The position numbers and the translations under genes are program-made. A stretch of 28,499 bases of DNA. It comes from a virus. The notes beneath the pieces are model-generated. The model did not search any database, was not told where the DNA came from, and saw nothing but the letters and a program-made list of their open reading frames with translations. The stretch is taken from positions 1-28,499 of the IMG/VR virus record IMGVR_UViG_3300048023_000918; one strand, given 5' to 3'. This document shows, piece after piece, positions 1 to 6,309 of this stretch; positions within the stretch are counted from its first letter, which is position 1; every line of letters starts with the position of its first letter.

Positions 1-83
1 CTAAGTAACACATAGTGAGGGGCACTAAGTAACACTAACTGTGCCCCCACTAAGTAACACTTAGCGCCGACACTAAGTAAAAA
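1..83. repeat. Tandem array of 23-25 bp units with an 11-base core and operator-like dyads
   Basis: The core CTAAGTAACAC starts at 1, 25 and 50, and a degenerate fourth copy (CTAAGTAAAAA) starts at 73, giving unit lengths of 24, 25 and 23. The sequence between cores is variable. In the third unit the core extends to a perfect inverted repeat, CTAAGT-AAC-ACTTAG (50-64); the first unit has the same dyad with one mismatch. The array touches the left edge and may continue upstream. All three forward frames hit stops within it, so it is not the end of a long upstream gene. A protein-binding array (operator or iteron) is inferred; no binding protein can be named. Between 84 and 230 I see no gene, only a repeated TTAGCGCC (61-68, 97-104) and a repeated GGTCCC (141-146, 161-166). 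Confidence 0.75.
19..47 (+). other. GC-rich inverted repeat enclosing one array core
   Basis: GGGGCAC (19-25) pairs perfectly with GTGCCCC (41-47), leaving a 15-base loop that holds most of the second array core. No T-run follows the stem, so it does not look like a standard intrinsic terminator. It could still be an RNA hairpin at the 3' end of an upstream transcript, or part of the binding-site architecture. Confidence 0.45.
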
Positions 84-230
84 CCAGTAATGGCGATTAG
101 CGCCCTTATATGTTACCGGCCGCTACGTTTAAAATGCATGGGTCCCTCCTAACCTACAAAGGTCCCCAAGCGACTTCTATATATCAAATAATCCCAAAAA
201 TTTTCTGAGGTAAAAAACCCTCAAAGGGGT

Positions 231-250
231 GATATATAAAGTGGTATACT
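231..250 (+). promoter_or_regulatory. Probable late promoter (TATAAAGT variant) with an overlapping TATACT box
   Basis: GATATATAAAGT (231-242) recurs exactly at 4044-4055 in front of gp25 and ends 19 bases before the start codon at 261. TATAAAGT differs from the T4-type late consensus TATAAATA only at the last two positions. A sigma70-like -10 box, TATACT, lies at 245-250, but the sequence about 17 bases upstream (around 222-227) is a poor -35. The likely target is the four-gene unit 261-2869. Confidence 0.5.
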
Positions 251-260
251 ACTTAAAGGT

Positions 261-467
261 ATGGATGATTTGGACTACGAGGATTATTTAAAGTTTATTT
301 ACAGTGAGGAACAATCGATGACCGGACCAAAGATCGAGTATGAATCAAAGATTGATAAGTTTATTTTAGATTCGCCGGAGGGCGAGCGGTATTATTTTAG
401 GGACTATGAGGGTGCCGAGGATTTTTGGATGTTAAACTTCAAGGAGGATGTAAATTTGGATGCCTAA
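261..467 (+). CDS. Small acidic protein of unknown function, 68 aa
   Basis: I do not recognise this protein. It is rich in Asp, Glu and aromatic residues, with no Cys, signal peptide or membrane segment. It opens the 261-2869 unit: its last eight bases overlap the start of the next gene (ATGCCTAA), so the two are probably translated together. The start codon lies 10 bases after a TATACT box and 18 bases after a late-type TATAAAGT box, so the transcript leader would be very short; AAAGGT just upstream is a poor ribosome site. Its position before two structural genes and a PAAR tip suggests a small virion or assembly protein, but nothing in the sequence proves this. Confidence is in the coding call, not in a function. 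Confidence 0.65.
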   Translation: MDDLDYEDYLKFIYSEEQSMTGPKIEYESKIDKFILDSPEGERYYFRDYEGAEDFWMLNFKEDVNLDA

Positions 468-1833
468 TTATAAGGAAGTTGTCGAGAGTGTCGGCACGGG
501 GTCCTCACAAATTGATATCAAGTATGAGGTAGGTAATGCAGTAAATCTCAGTTATCCTGTGGTAGCAGGTACAGGAGAAGGAAAATATTTTTCATTACCT
601 GTAGGAACGTATCGACAGACATGGAAAGTACCGAATGCCGTTACGACGGATCCATGTGACTCATCAGGGGCAAGTTGGTATGTATCGGGGTATAGTTCCG
701 AGACAGATCGTATTGTGTATGTGGGAGAGGATCTTGGTGAGAAGTTAGTGAATAATTATACAGGGTGTTGTTTTGATGGGGATGGCAATCAATATAGTGA
801 ACCATCATTAAATCAGGCAAGGACGACTGATATTGTATTGGAGGGTGTTCAGTATGATGTATATGGTAAGATGAACACAGCATCTGGTATTGACTATAAG
901 AATGGTTGTACAACCGTTGGTATGGCATCTATCAGAGCAAGTGAGACATTTACCGTAACATTCAATAGCATGATTCCAAATATTGGGAGTAGTGCTCCAT
1001 ATCTGGACGATGATGTCACAGTCACATTATTGCGAAGCGATGGGAACAGTGTGACTGCCACGTCGAGCAGTGGAACTGTGAGTATGAGTGCGGTAGCACC
1101 ACAGACGGTAACAATTAAGTTCGGGGGAGAGTTTGGAAAAAAACTCTTTCCAGAGGAAACCTGGGAGTATTACTATGAAAAAAATTCGGAATACGTACCA
1201 GATAGTAATCATTTAAATTTTGAGATTGATCTACCAGAGAGGGGACCAGATCCAAATAACTTTATCGAACCTTATCGAATTGATAAGGACAATAATGGAG
1301 GATCAATTGATTTAAGTGATGAAGTACCGACCGGAGTATCATTATTAAGATATGAGGGAGACATTACCGAACGTACTGCCGGGACGAGTGATGATCAAAC
1401 CAGAGAGGGTCATCGTGATATGGTATTCAATTTTACAGTGACGAGTAGTATTGCAGGAGTATCAACACTTACCTGGGCAATTGGAGCGACACTACCTACA
1501 GGATCGTATGTATTGAAGGGTGGGAGTACTTATCATGTGGATGTAGGTGGAACGGTGAGTAGTGGCACTACAGGCGATCCTGGTGACCCTTCAGCAGTAC
1601 CACCGATACCACCGACACCTGGTGATCCTGCCGATACTGGACCGAGTGGTACAGGCATCTTTGTAGACGAGAGTGGTATTACCTATCGTTATATTCCACC
1701 AGAAGGATTACTCACAAGTATTGGTGCCGGAACCTGGAGTACTACACTATATGTGATGAATGATTATTTGGTAGGGCAGGCACGATTCCAAGAGATCCTA
1801 GATGCATCTGAAGCAAGGAGAGTAAAATTCTAA
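460..1833 (+). CDS. Probable virion structural protein with a Pro-rich linker, 457 aa
   Basis: A beta-type protein rich in Ser, Thr, Gly, Val and Tyr, typical of phage tail parts. Short Cys-bearing segments occur in the first third (DPCDSS, TGCCFDG, KNGCTT). Around residues 370-400 lies a Gly/Asp/Pro-rich linker (GDPGDP, then VPPIPPTP), followed by a C-terminal domain of about 55 residues that starts near the GIFVDESG segment. The start is supported by a strong AAGGAGG at 441-447, 12 bases upstream, inside the preceding gene. Its stop overlaps the next start (TAATG). With the following protein and the PAAR tip it may form part of the central spike or hub, or a fibre attached to it. This is inferred from gene order only; I do not recognise a named family. 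Confidence 0.7.
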   Translation: MPNYKEVVESVGTGSSQIDIKYEVGNAVNLSYPVVAGTGEGKYFSLPVGTYRQTWKVPNAVTTDPCDSSGASWYVSGYSSETDRIVYVGEDLGEKLVNNYTGCCFDGDGNQYSEPSLNQARTTDIVLEGVQYDVYGKMNTASGIDYKNGCTTVGMASIRASETFTVTFNSMIPNIGSSAPYLDDDVTVTLLRSDGNSVTATSSSGTVSMSAVAPQTVTIKFGGEFGKKLFPEETWEYYYEKNSEYVPDSNHLNFEIDLPERGPDPNNFIEPYRIDKDNNGGSIDLSDEVPTGVSLLRYEGDITERTAGTSDDQTREGHRDMVFNFTVTSSIAGVSTLTWAIGATLPTGSYVLKGGSTYHVDVGGTVSSGTTGDPGDPSAVPPIPPTPGDPADTGPSGTGIFVDESGITYRYIPPEGLLTSIGAGTWSTTLYVMNDYLVGQARFQEILDASEARRVKF

Positions 1834-2567
1834 TGCCAGTACCCGTAGTTTATACACCAATACAACCAAGTTCATCAGTAGTGATGAAACCAGTGGTATG
1901 GTTACCTAATGTATGGCAAGGTGTGATGTGTCCAGGTACGCCACCTATTCCTGAGATATGGAGTATTACTGTAACTAATTTCAAACCTTTGATTGCACCT
2001 GCACCATATAATGGTGATCCTGGTATTACTTTATCATTAACACCAGGAAATGCTACATCTCTTGGTTCTGGTATTATTACGACAGGAGCATTAACAGGAC
2101 CAGTCACTGCAACATTAAATGCTGCTGGTACATATACTGACTATTTGTTTCCAAATAAGCAATATAAGTATCGTAGGGATGTTCTGAGTCCTACACATAT
2201 TCCAACACCTGTTGTATCGCCTTCTGGGTACGTTGCACAGTACGGTACATTGAACCAGGGGTCTGCTCTTCAGAGAGGTTCATTCTTAAATCCGATTGGT
2301 GGTTTGCCTATTGCAGGTACTCCTGCTCTTGGAATGATTAATGAGATTGGCACAACGGATCATATGCAAGAATATAATCCTGATCCCAATTACATGGTAA
2401 TTGTAGAATATACATTAGTCATTACAAGTAGTTGTGGTGTTGGTGCCGGTACGTTTACAATTCGACAAATTGTGTATGATGACAAGGATATTTCATCACA
2501 AAGGTTTGTAACTGCGGTAAATAGTCAGACAGGTCGTAATCCTATTAATCCTAAATTTGTTCCATGA
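1833..2567 (+). CDS. Probable virion structural protein, 244 aa, directly upstream of the PAAR gene
   Basis: The N-terminal 60 residues are rich in Pro, Val and Ile (PVPVVYTP, then VVMKPVVWLP), followed by a Gly/Thr-rich beta-type body. No catalytic motif, signal peptide or membrane helix is visible. AAGGAG at 1815-1820 lies 12 bases before the start. The start overlaps the preceding stop (TAATG) and the stop overlaps the next start (ATGA), so synthesis should be coupled to that of the PAAR protein. That coupling suggests a partner of the spike tip, such as an adaptor between the hub and the PAAR cone. This is inference from order and overlap; the sequence alone does not identify a family. 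Confidence 0.7.
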   Translation: MPVPVVYTPIQPSSSVVMKPVVWLPNVWQGVMCPGTPPIPEIWSITVTNFKPLIAPAPYNGDPGITLSLTPGNATSLGSGIITTGALTGPVTATLNAAGTYTDYLFPNKQYKYRRDVLSPTHIPTPVVSPSGYVAQYGTLNQGSALQRGSFLNPIGGLPIAGTPALGMINEIGTTDHMQEYNPDPNYMVIVEYTLVITSSCGVGAGTFTIRQIVYDDKDISSQRFVTAVNSQTGRNPINPKFVP

Positions 2568-2869
2568 AAGGTTGTACATTTGTTGGTGCTCTATCTACAG
2601 GGCATATCTGCTATCCTCCGACTGCACTTACGCAAGGATCACCTAATGTGCGTGTAAATTTCAGTTTGGCAGGGCGATTGGGAGATTTATTTGCTCCACA
2701 TGCGTGTCCATGTTCAAATTGTCCTCCACCACACCTAATAAGACCCATTTCACAGGGTCCAGTCAACGTATATTTCAATTTTCGTCCACCTGGACGCATC
2801 GGAGACATGATTGGTTGCGGAGATACCATCGCTCAAGGGTCATTTAATGTCTTTGCAGGCGCTTTTTGA
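2564..2869 (+). CDS. PAAR-domain spike-tip protein, 101 aa
   Basis: PAAR proteins form the sharp metal-bound cone at the tip of contractile-tail spikes (T4 gp5.4, type VI secretion tips). The whole length fits the fold: a GH near the start (H14), then three repeats of the GSPNV type at residues 24-29 (QGSPNV), 64-69 (QGPVNV) and 91-96 (QGSFNV). The first two are followed by GRLGD (37-41) and GRIGD (77-81), and then GCGD (84-87). H14, H46, H57 and C85 are candidate metal ligands; known PAAR tips use three His and one Cys. The loop at residues 46-57 adds C48, C50 and C53, which is unusual. The gene is coupled to the preceding one by ATGA and has no clear ribosome site of its own. It caps the 261-2869 unit and is separated from gp25 only by the small cassette. 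Confidence 0.88.
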   Translation: MKGCTFVGALSTGHICYPPTALTQGSPNVRVNFSLAGRLGDLFAPHACPCSNCPPPHLIRPISQGPVNVYFNFRPPGRIGDMIGCGDTIAQGSFNVFAGAF

Positions 2870-2870
2870 C

Positions 2871-2899
2871 TTGACAAAGCGGAAAATTTACTCTATACT
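2871..2899 (+). promoter_or_regulatory. Near-consensus sigma70 promoter for the 2928-3876 cassette
   Basis: TTGACA (2871-2876) is a perfect -35 and TATACT (2894-2899) is one base from the consensus -10, with exactly 17 bp between them. It starts two bases after the PAAR stop codon and about 30 bases before the first cassette gene. It looks like a host-polymerase (early) promoter, unlike the late-type boxes elsewhere in the window. Confidence 0.85.
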
Positions 2900-2927
2900 A
2901 CTGTTGTTCACATAAAAAATTCAAATT

Positions 2928-3077
2928 ATGGCAATGCGTTCCAAGATTGGTCTGTCCGGGGTGCAATTCGTACCCGGAAAACCAAAAAACACTCGTCAAG
3001 GCAGTTCACAGAACACAAAATTGTCTGCAACTTCACGCAATAACAAGAAAAAGCGTTATCGTGGTCAGGGACGTTGA
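2928..3077 (+). CDS. Very basic microprotein, 49 aa
   Basis: Starting at ATG 2928 this encodes 49 residues with 13 Lys/Arg and no Asp or Glu. It has an N-terminal RSKIGLSGVQ segment, a KPKNTRQG segment (residues 18-25), and a C-terminal KKKRYRGQGR tail. From memory, similar short basic proteins recur in T4-like cyanophages; I could not check this. The charge suggests binding to nucleic acid or ribosome, which is inference. It is the first gene after the sigma70 promoter at 2871-2899, and its stop overlaps the start of the next gene (TTGA). A second in-frame ATG two codons in could be the real start. An opposite-strand reading frame covers the same bases but is a shadow. Confidence 0.78.
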   Translation: MAMRSKIGLSGVQFVPGKPKNTRQGSSQNTKLSATSRNNKKKRYRGQGR

Positions 3078-3226
3078 GAGCAGAAACACGTAAATCAATG
3101 GAAATGCTGTTTACTGCTAAATGGAACCTTCCAAAAGCAGCAGCATACTGTAACCTCACTCATAAAGAGATGAAAATCACTTTCAATGAGTATTGTAACT
3201 TTCATCCACCTACTTACGAAGAATGA
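3074..3226 (+). CDS. Microprotein with a Fis-like helix-turn-helix pattern, about 50 aa
   Basis: I prefer the TTG at 3074 (50 residues) because TTGA overlaps the preceding stop and the extension (RAETRKSMEML) is well formed. An ATG at 3098 would give 42 residues and is the safe minimum. The segment NLPKAAAYCNLTHKEMKI, continuing to FNEYC, has the spacing of a Fis-type (HTH_8) helix-turn-helix: N-x-x-K-A-A, four residues, L-T, then a hydrophobic recognition helix ending in E-Y. The tail is HPPTYEE. The match is by eye and the protein is short, so DNA binding is a hypothesis. Its stop overlaps the next start (ATGA), so it sits in the middle of a coupled three-gene operon. A small adaptor or regulator would fit this size. 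Confidence 0.75.
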   Translation: MRAETRKSMEMLFTAKWNLPKAAAYCNLTHKEMKITFNEYCNFHPPTYEE

Positions 3227-3876
3227 GTCAACTAGTCGTCAACCTACCAGCACAAAAAGTATGGGTTCGTAAGGAATACCTTAGGGATCATGTTGACGGG
3301 CATGGCGAATTTGTAGAGGGCGTCTGGGTATCGGCAAAATCGATACCTGGGCGTGCTTTTTATTTTGAGACATACCTACCAGAGTATGCTGCAATGTTCG
3401 ATAAATTGCCCATCAGTGCCTTCCTGAGTCGCCCTGAGACGCCCGAACATGACCTCGACCTAGCAAACCTCCAATTCTGGAATTGCATGGACTATGGGGT
3501 CCGTTGTATTGAGAAGCAATTCATCGGTTCTATGGACTTTGTGTGCAACACTCGTCACTTTGGTGCAATGTCTGGTGAGTATTTGTTCACATTAGACAAC
3601 TTCCACCCTGATATAGACATCACAAACACCAATGTAAGTGAAGTTCCAGAGGAACATAAGTCACATAACTGTATTTTGTTGGAAAATGGGCAGTTTGCAC
3701 TGTATCCAAACAATAGAATCAGGATCTTTGACTTGTCTCTTACCCCCCAAGAACCCAAAACACCTGATTTTAAGGTATCTACCGAGTATTATCAAGTTGA
3801 GCAGGGTATAAGATGGGGTAGATTGGGTGATACCAATGACTATTTCTGGAAAACACCCGAAGAACTGGGTGAATAA
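3223..3876 (+). CDS. Conserved-looking protein of unknown function, 217 aa, last gene of the cassette
   Basis: The protein is globular in composition, rich in aromatic and charged residues, and lacks the Ser/Thr/Gly/Asn-rich make-up of the surrounding virion proteins. It has no signal peptide, membrane helix or obvious catalytic motif. Segments worth searching are KVWVRKEYL near the N-terminus, WNCMDYGVRC in the middle and GIRWGRLGD near the C-terminus. It is coupled to the preceding gene by ATGA. Codon use is clearly richer in G+C than in the following giant gene. Control by the sigma70 promoter at 2871-2899 and its soluble, non-structural look suggest an infection-phase function rather than a virion part. 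I cannot assign one. Confidence 0.72.
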   Translation: MSQLVVNLPAQKVWVRKEYLRDHVDGHGEFVEGVWVSAKSIPGRAFYFETYLPEYAAMFDKLPISAFLSRPETPEHDLDLANLQFWNCMDYGVRCIEKQFIGSMDFVCNTRHFGAMSGEYLFTLDNFHPDIDITNTNVSEVPEEHKSHNCILLENGQFALYPNNRIRIFDLSLTPQEPKTPDFKVSTEYYQVEQGIRWGRLGDTNDYFWKTPEELGE

Positions 3877-3901
3877 ATATAAAAAAGTTCTATTCTATAC
3901 T
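3872..3901 (+). promoter_or_regulatory. Weak promoter candidate before the 42-residue gene
   Basis: AATAAATA (3872-3879) is one base from the late box TATAAATA and overlaps the preceding stop codon. TATACT (3896-3901) is a good sigma70 -10 but has no recognisable -35. Both lie upstream of the start at 3916, the late-type box rather far (36 bases). In such AT-rich sequence either could be chance. Confidence 0.3.
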
Positions 3902-3915
3902 AATTTGGAGAAAAA

Positions 3916-4044
3916 ATGGCAATTCAACCTGTGCCGGATCAAAGTGAAAGTTTTAAAAAATCTGGAATGGTCCTAATTACGGACCCAAAATCAGATTATT
4001 ATTTAAAAAAATCAGTAGAACAGAAAAAAGACAAGAAAAAGTAG
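3916..4044 (+). CDS. Small Lys-rich protein of unknown function, 42 aa
   Basis: ATG 3916 to TAG 4042-4044 encodes 42 residues. The N-terminal part is neutral (AIQPVPDQSESF), the middle reads GMVLITDPKSDYYL (residues 18-31), and the tail is strongly basic, ending in DKKKK-type sequence. GGAG at 3907-3910 lies five bases before the start and supports it. The gene fills the only gap between the cassette and gp25. I do not recognise a family with certainty and can offer no function. The clear ribosome site, and the fact that it fills this gap exactly, make it more than a random frame. Confidence 0.65.
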   Translation: MAIQPVPDQSESFKKSGMVLITDPKSDYYLKKSVEQKKDKKK

Positions 4045-4055
4045 ATATATAAAGT
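4044..4055 (+). promoter_or_regulatory. Probable late promoter for gp25 (GATATATAAAGT)
   Basis: This 12-base sequence is identical to 231-242 and contains TATAAAGT (4048-4055), a variant of the T4-type late box. It ends 16 bases before the gp25 start codon, close to the 16-24 base spacing of the other late-type boxes in the window. Confidence 0.55.
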
Positions 4056-4070
4056 ATAACGGGCGTTAAA

Positions 4071-4463
4071 ATGCGTAAGGTATCCAAAAAATTTGTTGAT
4101 ATTAATCCCAGTTTTGAATCTCACCCTATTACGGGTGATATTAATCTGTTAACAAATGAGAATGCCATTAAGCAATCAGTAAAAAACGTTGTAATGACTA
4201 TGAGGGGTGAAAAATTCTTTCGCCCTCTATTTGGTACTGAAGCACAAACTATATTGTTTGAACTATTTGACCCTATTTTAGCAGATGACATCACGATTTC
4301 GATTGAAGACGCATTAAAAGTTTTTGAACCTCGCGTTAAAGTTATTAATATTGATTATCTTGATAATGTTGACGATAATTCAGTAGAACTTACAATTAAT
4401 TATGAAATTGTAGGATTACCACTGAATCAGCAGTCACTTAACCTTATTTTAGAACGAGTATAA
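4071..4463 (+). CDS. 25: gp25-like baseplate wedge subunit, 130 aa
   Basis: gp25 joins the inner baseplate wedge and contacts the end of the sheath in contractile tails; the family (GPW/gp25, Pfam PF04965) is shared with type VI secretion TssE. Supporting features are the length (130 residues, close to T4 gp25 at 132), the N-terminal segment PITGDINLLTNENAI (residues 19-33), the RGEKFFRPLFG motif (45-55), and the signature EPR at residues 86-88 in FEPRVKV. No strong ribosome site precedes the start. A late-type TATAAAGT box lies just upstream. Its stop overlaps the gp6 start (TAATG), matching the partnership of gp25 and gp6 in the wedge core. Confidence 0.93.
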   Translation: MRKVSKKFVDINPSFESHPITGDINLLTNENAIKQSVKNVVMTMRGEKFFRPLFGTEAQTILFELFDPILADDITISIEDALKVFEPRVKVINIDYLDNVDDNSVELTINYEIVGLPLNQQSLNLILERV

Positions 4464-6307
4464 TGGCGTTTAACACAATCACTAATTTAGATTTTGAGAA
4501 TATCAAACAAAGTTTGAAGGCGTATTTACGTGCGTCTGATACTTTTAGTGATTATAATTTTGAAGGGTCTGTATTGTCCCAATTGATTGATGTACTATCA
4601 TACAACACTTATTATTCAGCGTTAAATGCTAACCTGATTGCTAATGAAGTATTTTTTGATAGTGCCTCTATTAGAGAGAATGTTGTTTCTCTTGCGAGTT
4701 TGATTGGATATACACCAAGATCATCAAAGTCAGCAAAGGCAACAATTAGTATGGATGTACCAGTATCTCCACAGATTGGTGCATTTACTTTAAAAAAAGG
4801 CGAATCATTCATTGGTAGTAATCAAAATGGTTCTTTTGTATATTCAACACTAGATGATATTACAAGAGAAGCATTTGTTGATGTTGATGGTGTCAGAAAG
4901 GTACGTTTTTCAGACATTGACATCTACCAAGGAAATCTTTTAAGTATTGTTTATAATATTGACACTTCAACAAGACAAAGTATTATTATTCCAAGTGCTA
5001 ATGCAGATATTGACTTACTCACAGTCATTGTTAATGAAAATAATTTTAATGCTCCATTAACTTATAAAAAAGCAGAAAGTATTACAGGTTTAACCTCTAA
5101 CGATAAAATTTACTGGATTCAAGAAAATAAAAACGAACAGTTTGAAATATTCTTTGGCGATGATGTTTTTGGACGTAAATTGCAAAATCTTGATTCAGTA
5201 ACTATTGAGTATATTGTTAATAACCAAGACGAAGCGAATCAATGCTCACTTTTTGAGTTTACTGGAGTTTTTAAATATAACAATCAATTTTTTGAAAATA
5301 TAACTCCAACCATAACGGTCGTAAACCCCTCTTCAGGTGGTGCATTACCTCAGAGTATCACTTCTATCAAATACCTTGCTCCTAGGTCATATTCTGCCCA
5401 ACAGAGAGCGGTTACAGTCAGAGATTATGAGACATTAGTCACACAACTATATCCCAATCTTGAAGCGTTGTCAATTTATGGTGGGGAAGATTCCAGTCCT
5501 CCACAATATGGGAAAGTATTCATTGCAGCAAAACCATTTGGTGCTGATAGGATGACTACAACAGCAAAAATGAATCTAACTAAGTCAATTAAAGAATATA
5601 CTATCCTTTCAGTGATTCCTGAAGTCATTGATCCATCATATATTTTCTTAGAAATTGATTCTTACGTTTATTACAATAATAACAAATCAAGAAGGACATC
5701 ACAACAAATTACTGAAGTTTCTAGAGCAGTTATTCAACAATTTGGTGAAGATAATGATTTAGATAGATTTAATGGTAAATTTAAATATAGTAAACTTGTA
5801 GCAGAAATTGATTCTACTGATCCAGGCATTACTTCTAATATTACTAAAATTAGAATAAAGAAAAATATGCCAGTTTTGTCAAATGTGTTTGCTTCATATG
5901 AAATTTGTTATGGAAATAGAATTTCTGATGATACAGATTTGATTTCTAGTGGATTTAAAATTACTGGTGAAGATACTACTAATATTTACTATTTTGAAAA
6001 ATATGGTGTTTCTGGATTAGCAATTTTTAGAATAACTGGTGGCGATAAAATATACTGGTCTAAAAATGCCGGTACAATTGACTATGAAAAGGGTGAAATA
6101 AATATTAATGCTATCAATATTAATTCTGTTGTAGGTAATCTTGAAACTATCTCTTTCTCGGTAGTACCAAAATCAAATGATATCATTGCATTGCGTGATC
6201 TTTATATTTCTATTAAACCAGAAGATATAAGAGTAACCTCAATCCTTGATACAATCTCATCTGCCAACAGAACATCCGGCGTAGGACAAATTCCAGTATC
6301 TAGTTAA
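4463..6307 (+). CDS. 6: gp6-like baseplate wedge protein, 614 aa
   Basis: gp6 forms the ring-making dimer at the core of each T4 baseplate wedge and belongs to the baseplate J family. The length (614 residues; T4 gp6 is 660) fits. The N-terminal region (about residues 8-85) has the expected helical segment with FEGSVLSQLIDVLSYNTYY and the ASLIGYTP turn. The gp6 signature GGEDSSPPQYGKV lies at residues 340-352, after YLAPRSYSAQ and AVTVRDYETLV. The C-terminal third is beta-rich and less conserved. Its start overlaps the gp25 stop, and only two bases separate it from the giant gene that follows. Codon use is strongly AT-biased. Confidence 0.92.
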   Translation: MAFNTITNLDFENIKQSLKAYLRASDTFSDYNFEGSVLSQLIDVLSYNTYYSALNANLIANEVFFDSASIRENVVSLASLIGYTPRSSKSAKATISMDVPVSPQIGAFTLKKGESFIGSNQNGSFVYSTLDDITREAFVDVDGVRKVRFSDIDIYQGNLLSIVYNIDTSTRQSIIIPSANADIDLLTVIVNENNFNAPLTYKKAESITGLTSNDKIYWIQENKNEQFEIFFGDDVFGRKLQNLDSVTIEYIVNNQDEANQCSLFEFTGVFKYNNQFFENITPTITVVNPSSGGALPQSITSIKYLAPRSYSAQQRAVTVRDYETLVTQLYPNLEALSIYGGEDSSPPQYGKVFIAAKPFGADRMTTTAKMNLTKSIKEYTILSVIPEVIDPSYIFLEIDSYVYYNNNKSRRTSQQITEVSRAVIQQFGEDNDLDRFNGKFKYSKLVAEIDSTDPGITSNITKIRIKKNMPVLSNVFASYEICYGNRISDDTDLISSGFKITGEDTTNIYYFEKYGVSGLAIFRITGGDKIYWSKNAGTIDYEKGEININAININSVVGNLETISFSVVPKSNDIIALRDLYISIKPEDIRVTSILDTISSANRTSGVGQIPVSS

Positions 6308-6309
6308 AT

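Noticed and set aside
1-83. The tandem array as a CRISPR array
   Set aside because: The cores are only 11 bases, the variable parts 12-14 bases, and there are no cas genes; the geometry does not fit.
134-208. A 24-codon frame starting with ATG at 134
   Set aside because: No ribosome site, no recognisable sequence and no coupling to a neighbour.
217-230. ACCC...GGGT hairpin as a terminator before the first gene
   Set aside because: Only four pairs, and no T-run follows it.
641-928. Minus-strand frame of 95 codons
   Set aside because: His/Tyr/Ser-rich composition expected of an antisense shadow of the 460-1833 structural gene; no promoter or ribosome site seen.
2926-3159. Minus-strand frame of 77 codons across the cassette
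   Set aside because: The plus strand carries two well-formed overlapping small genes with a near-consensus promoter; the minus frame has no such support.
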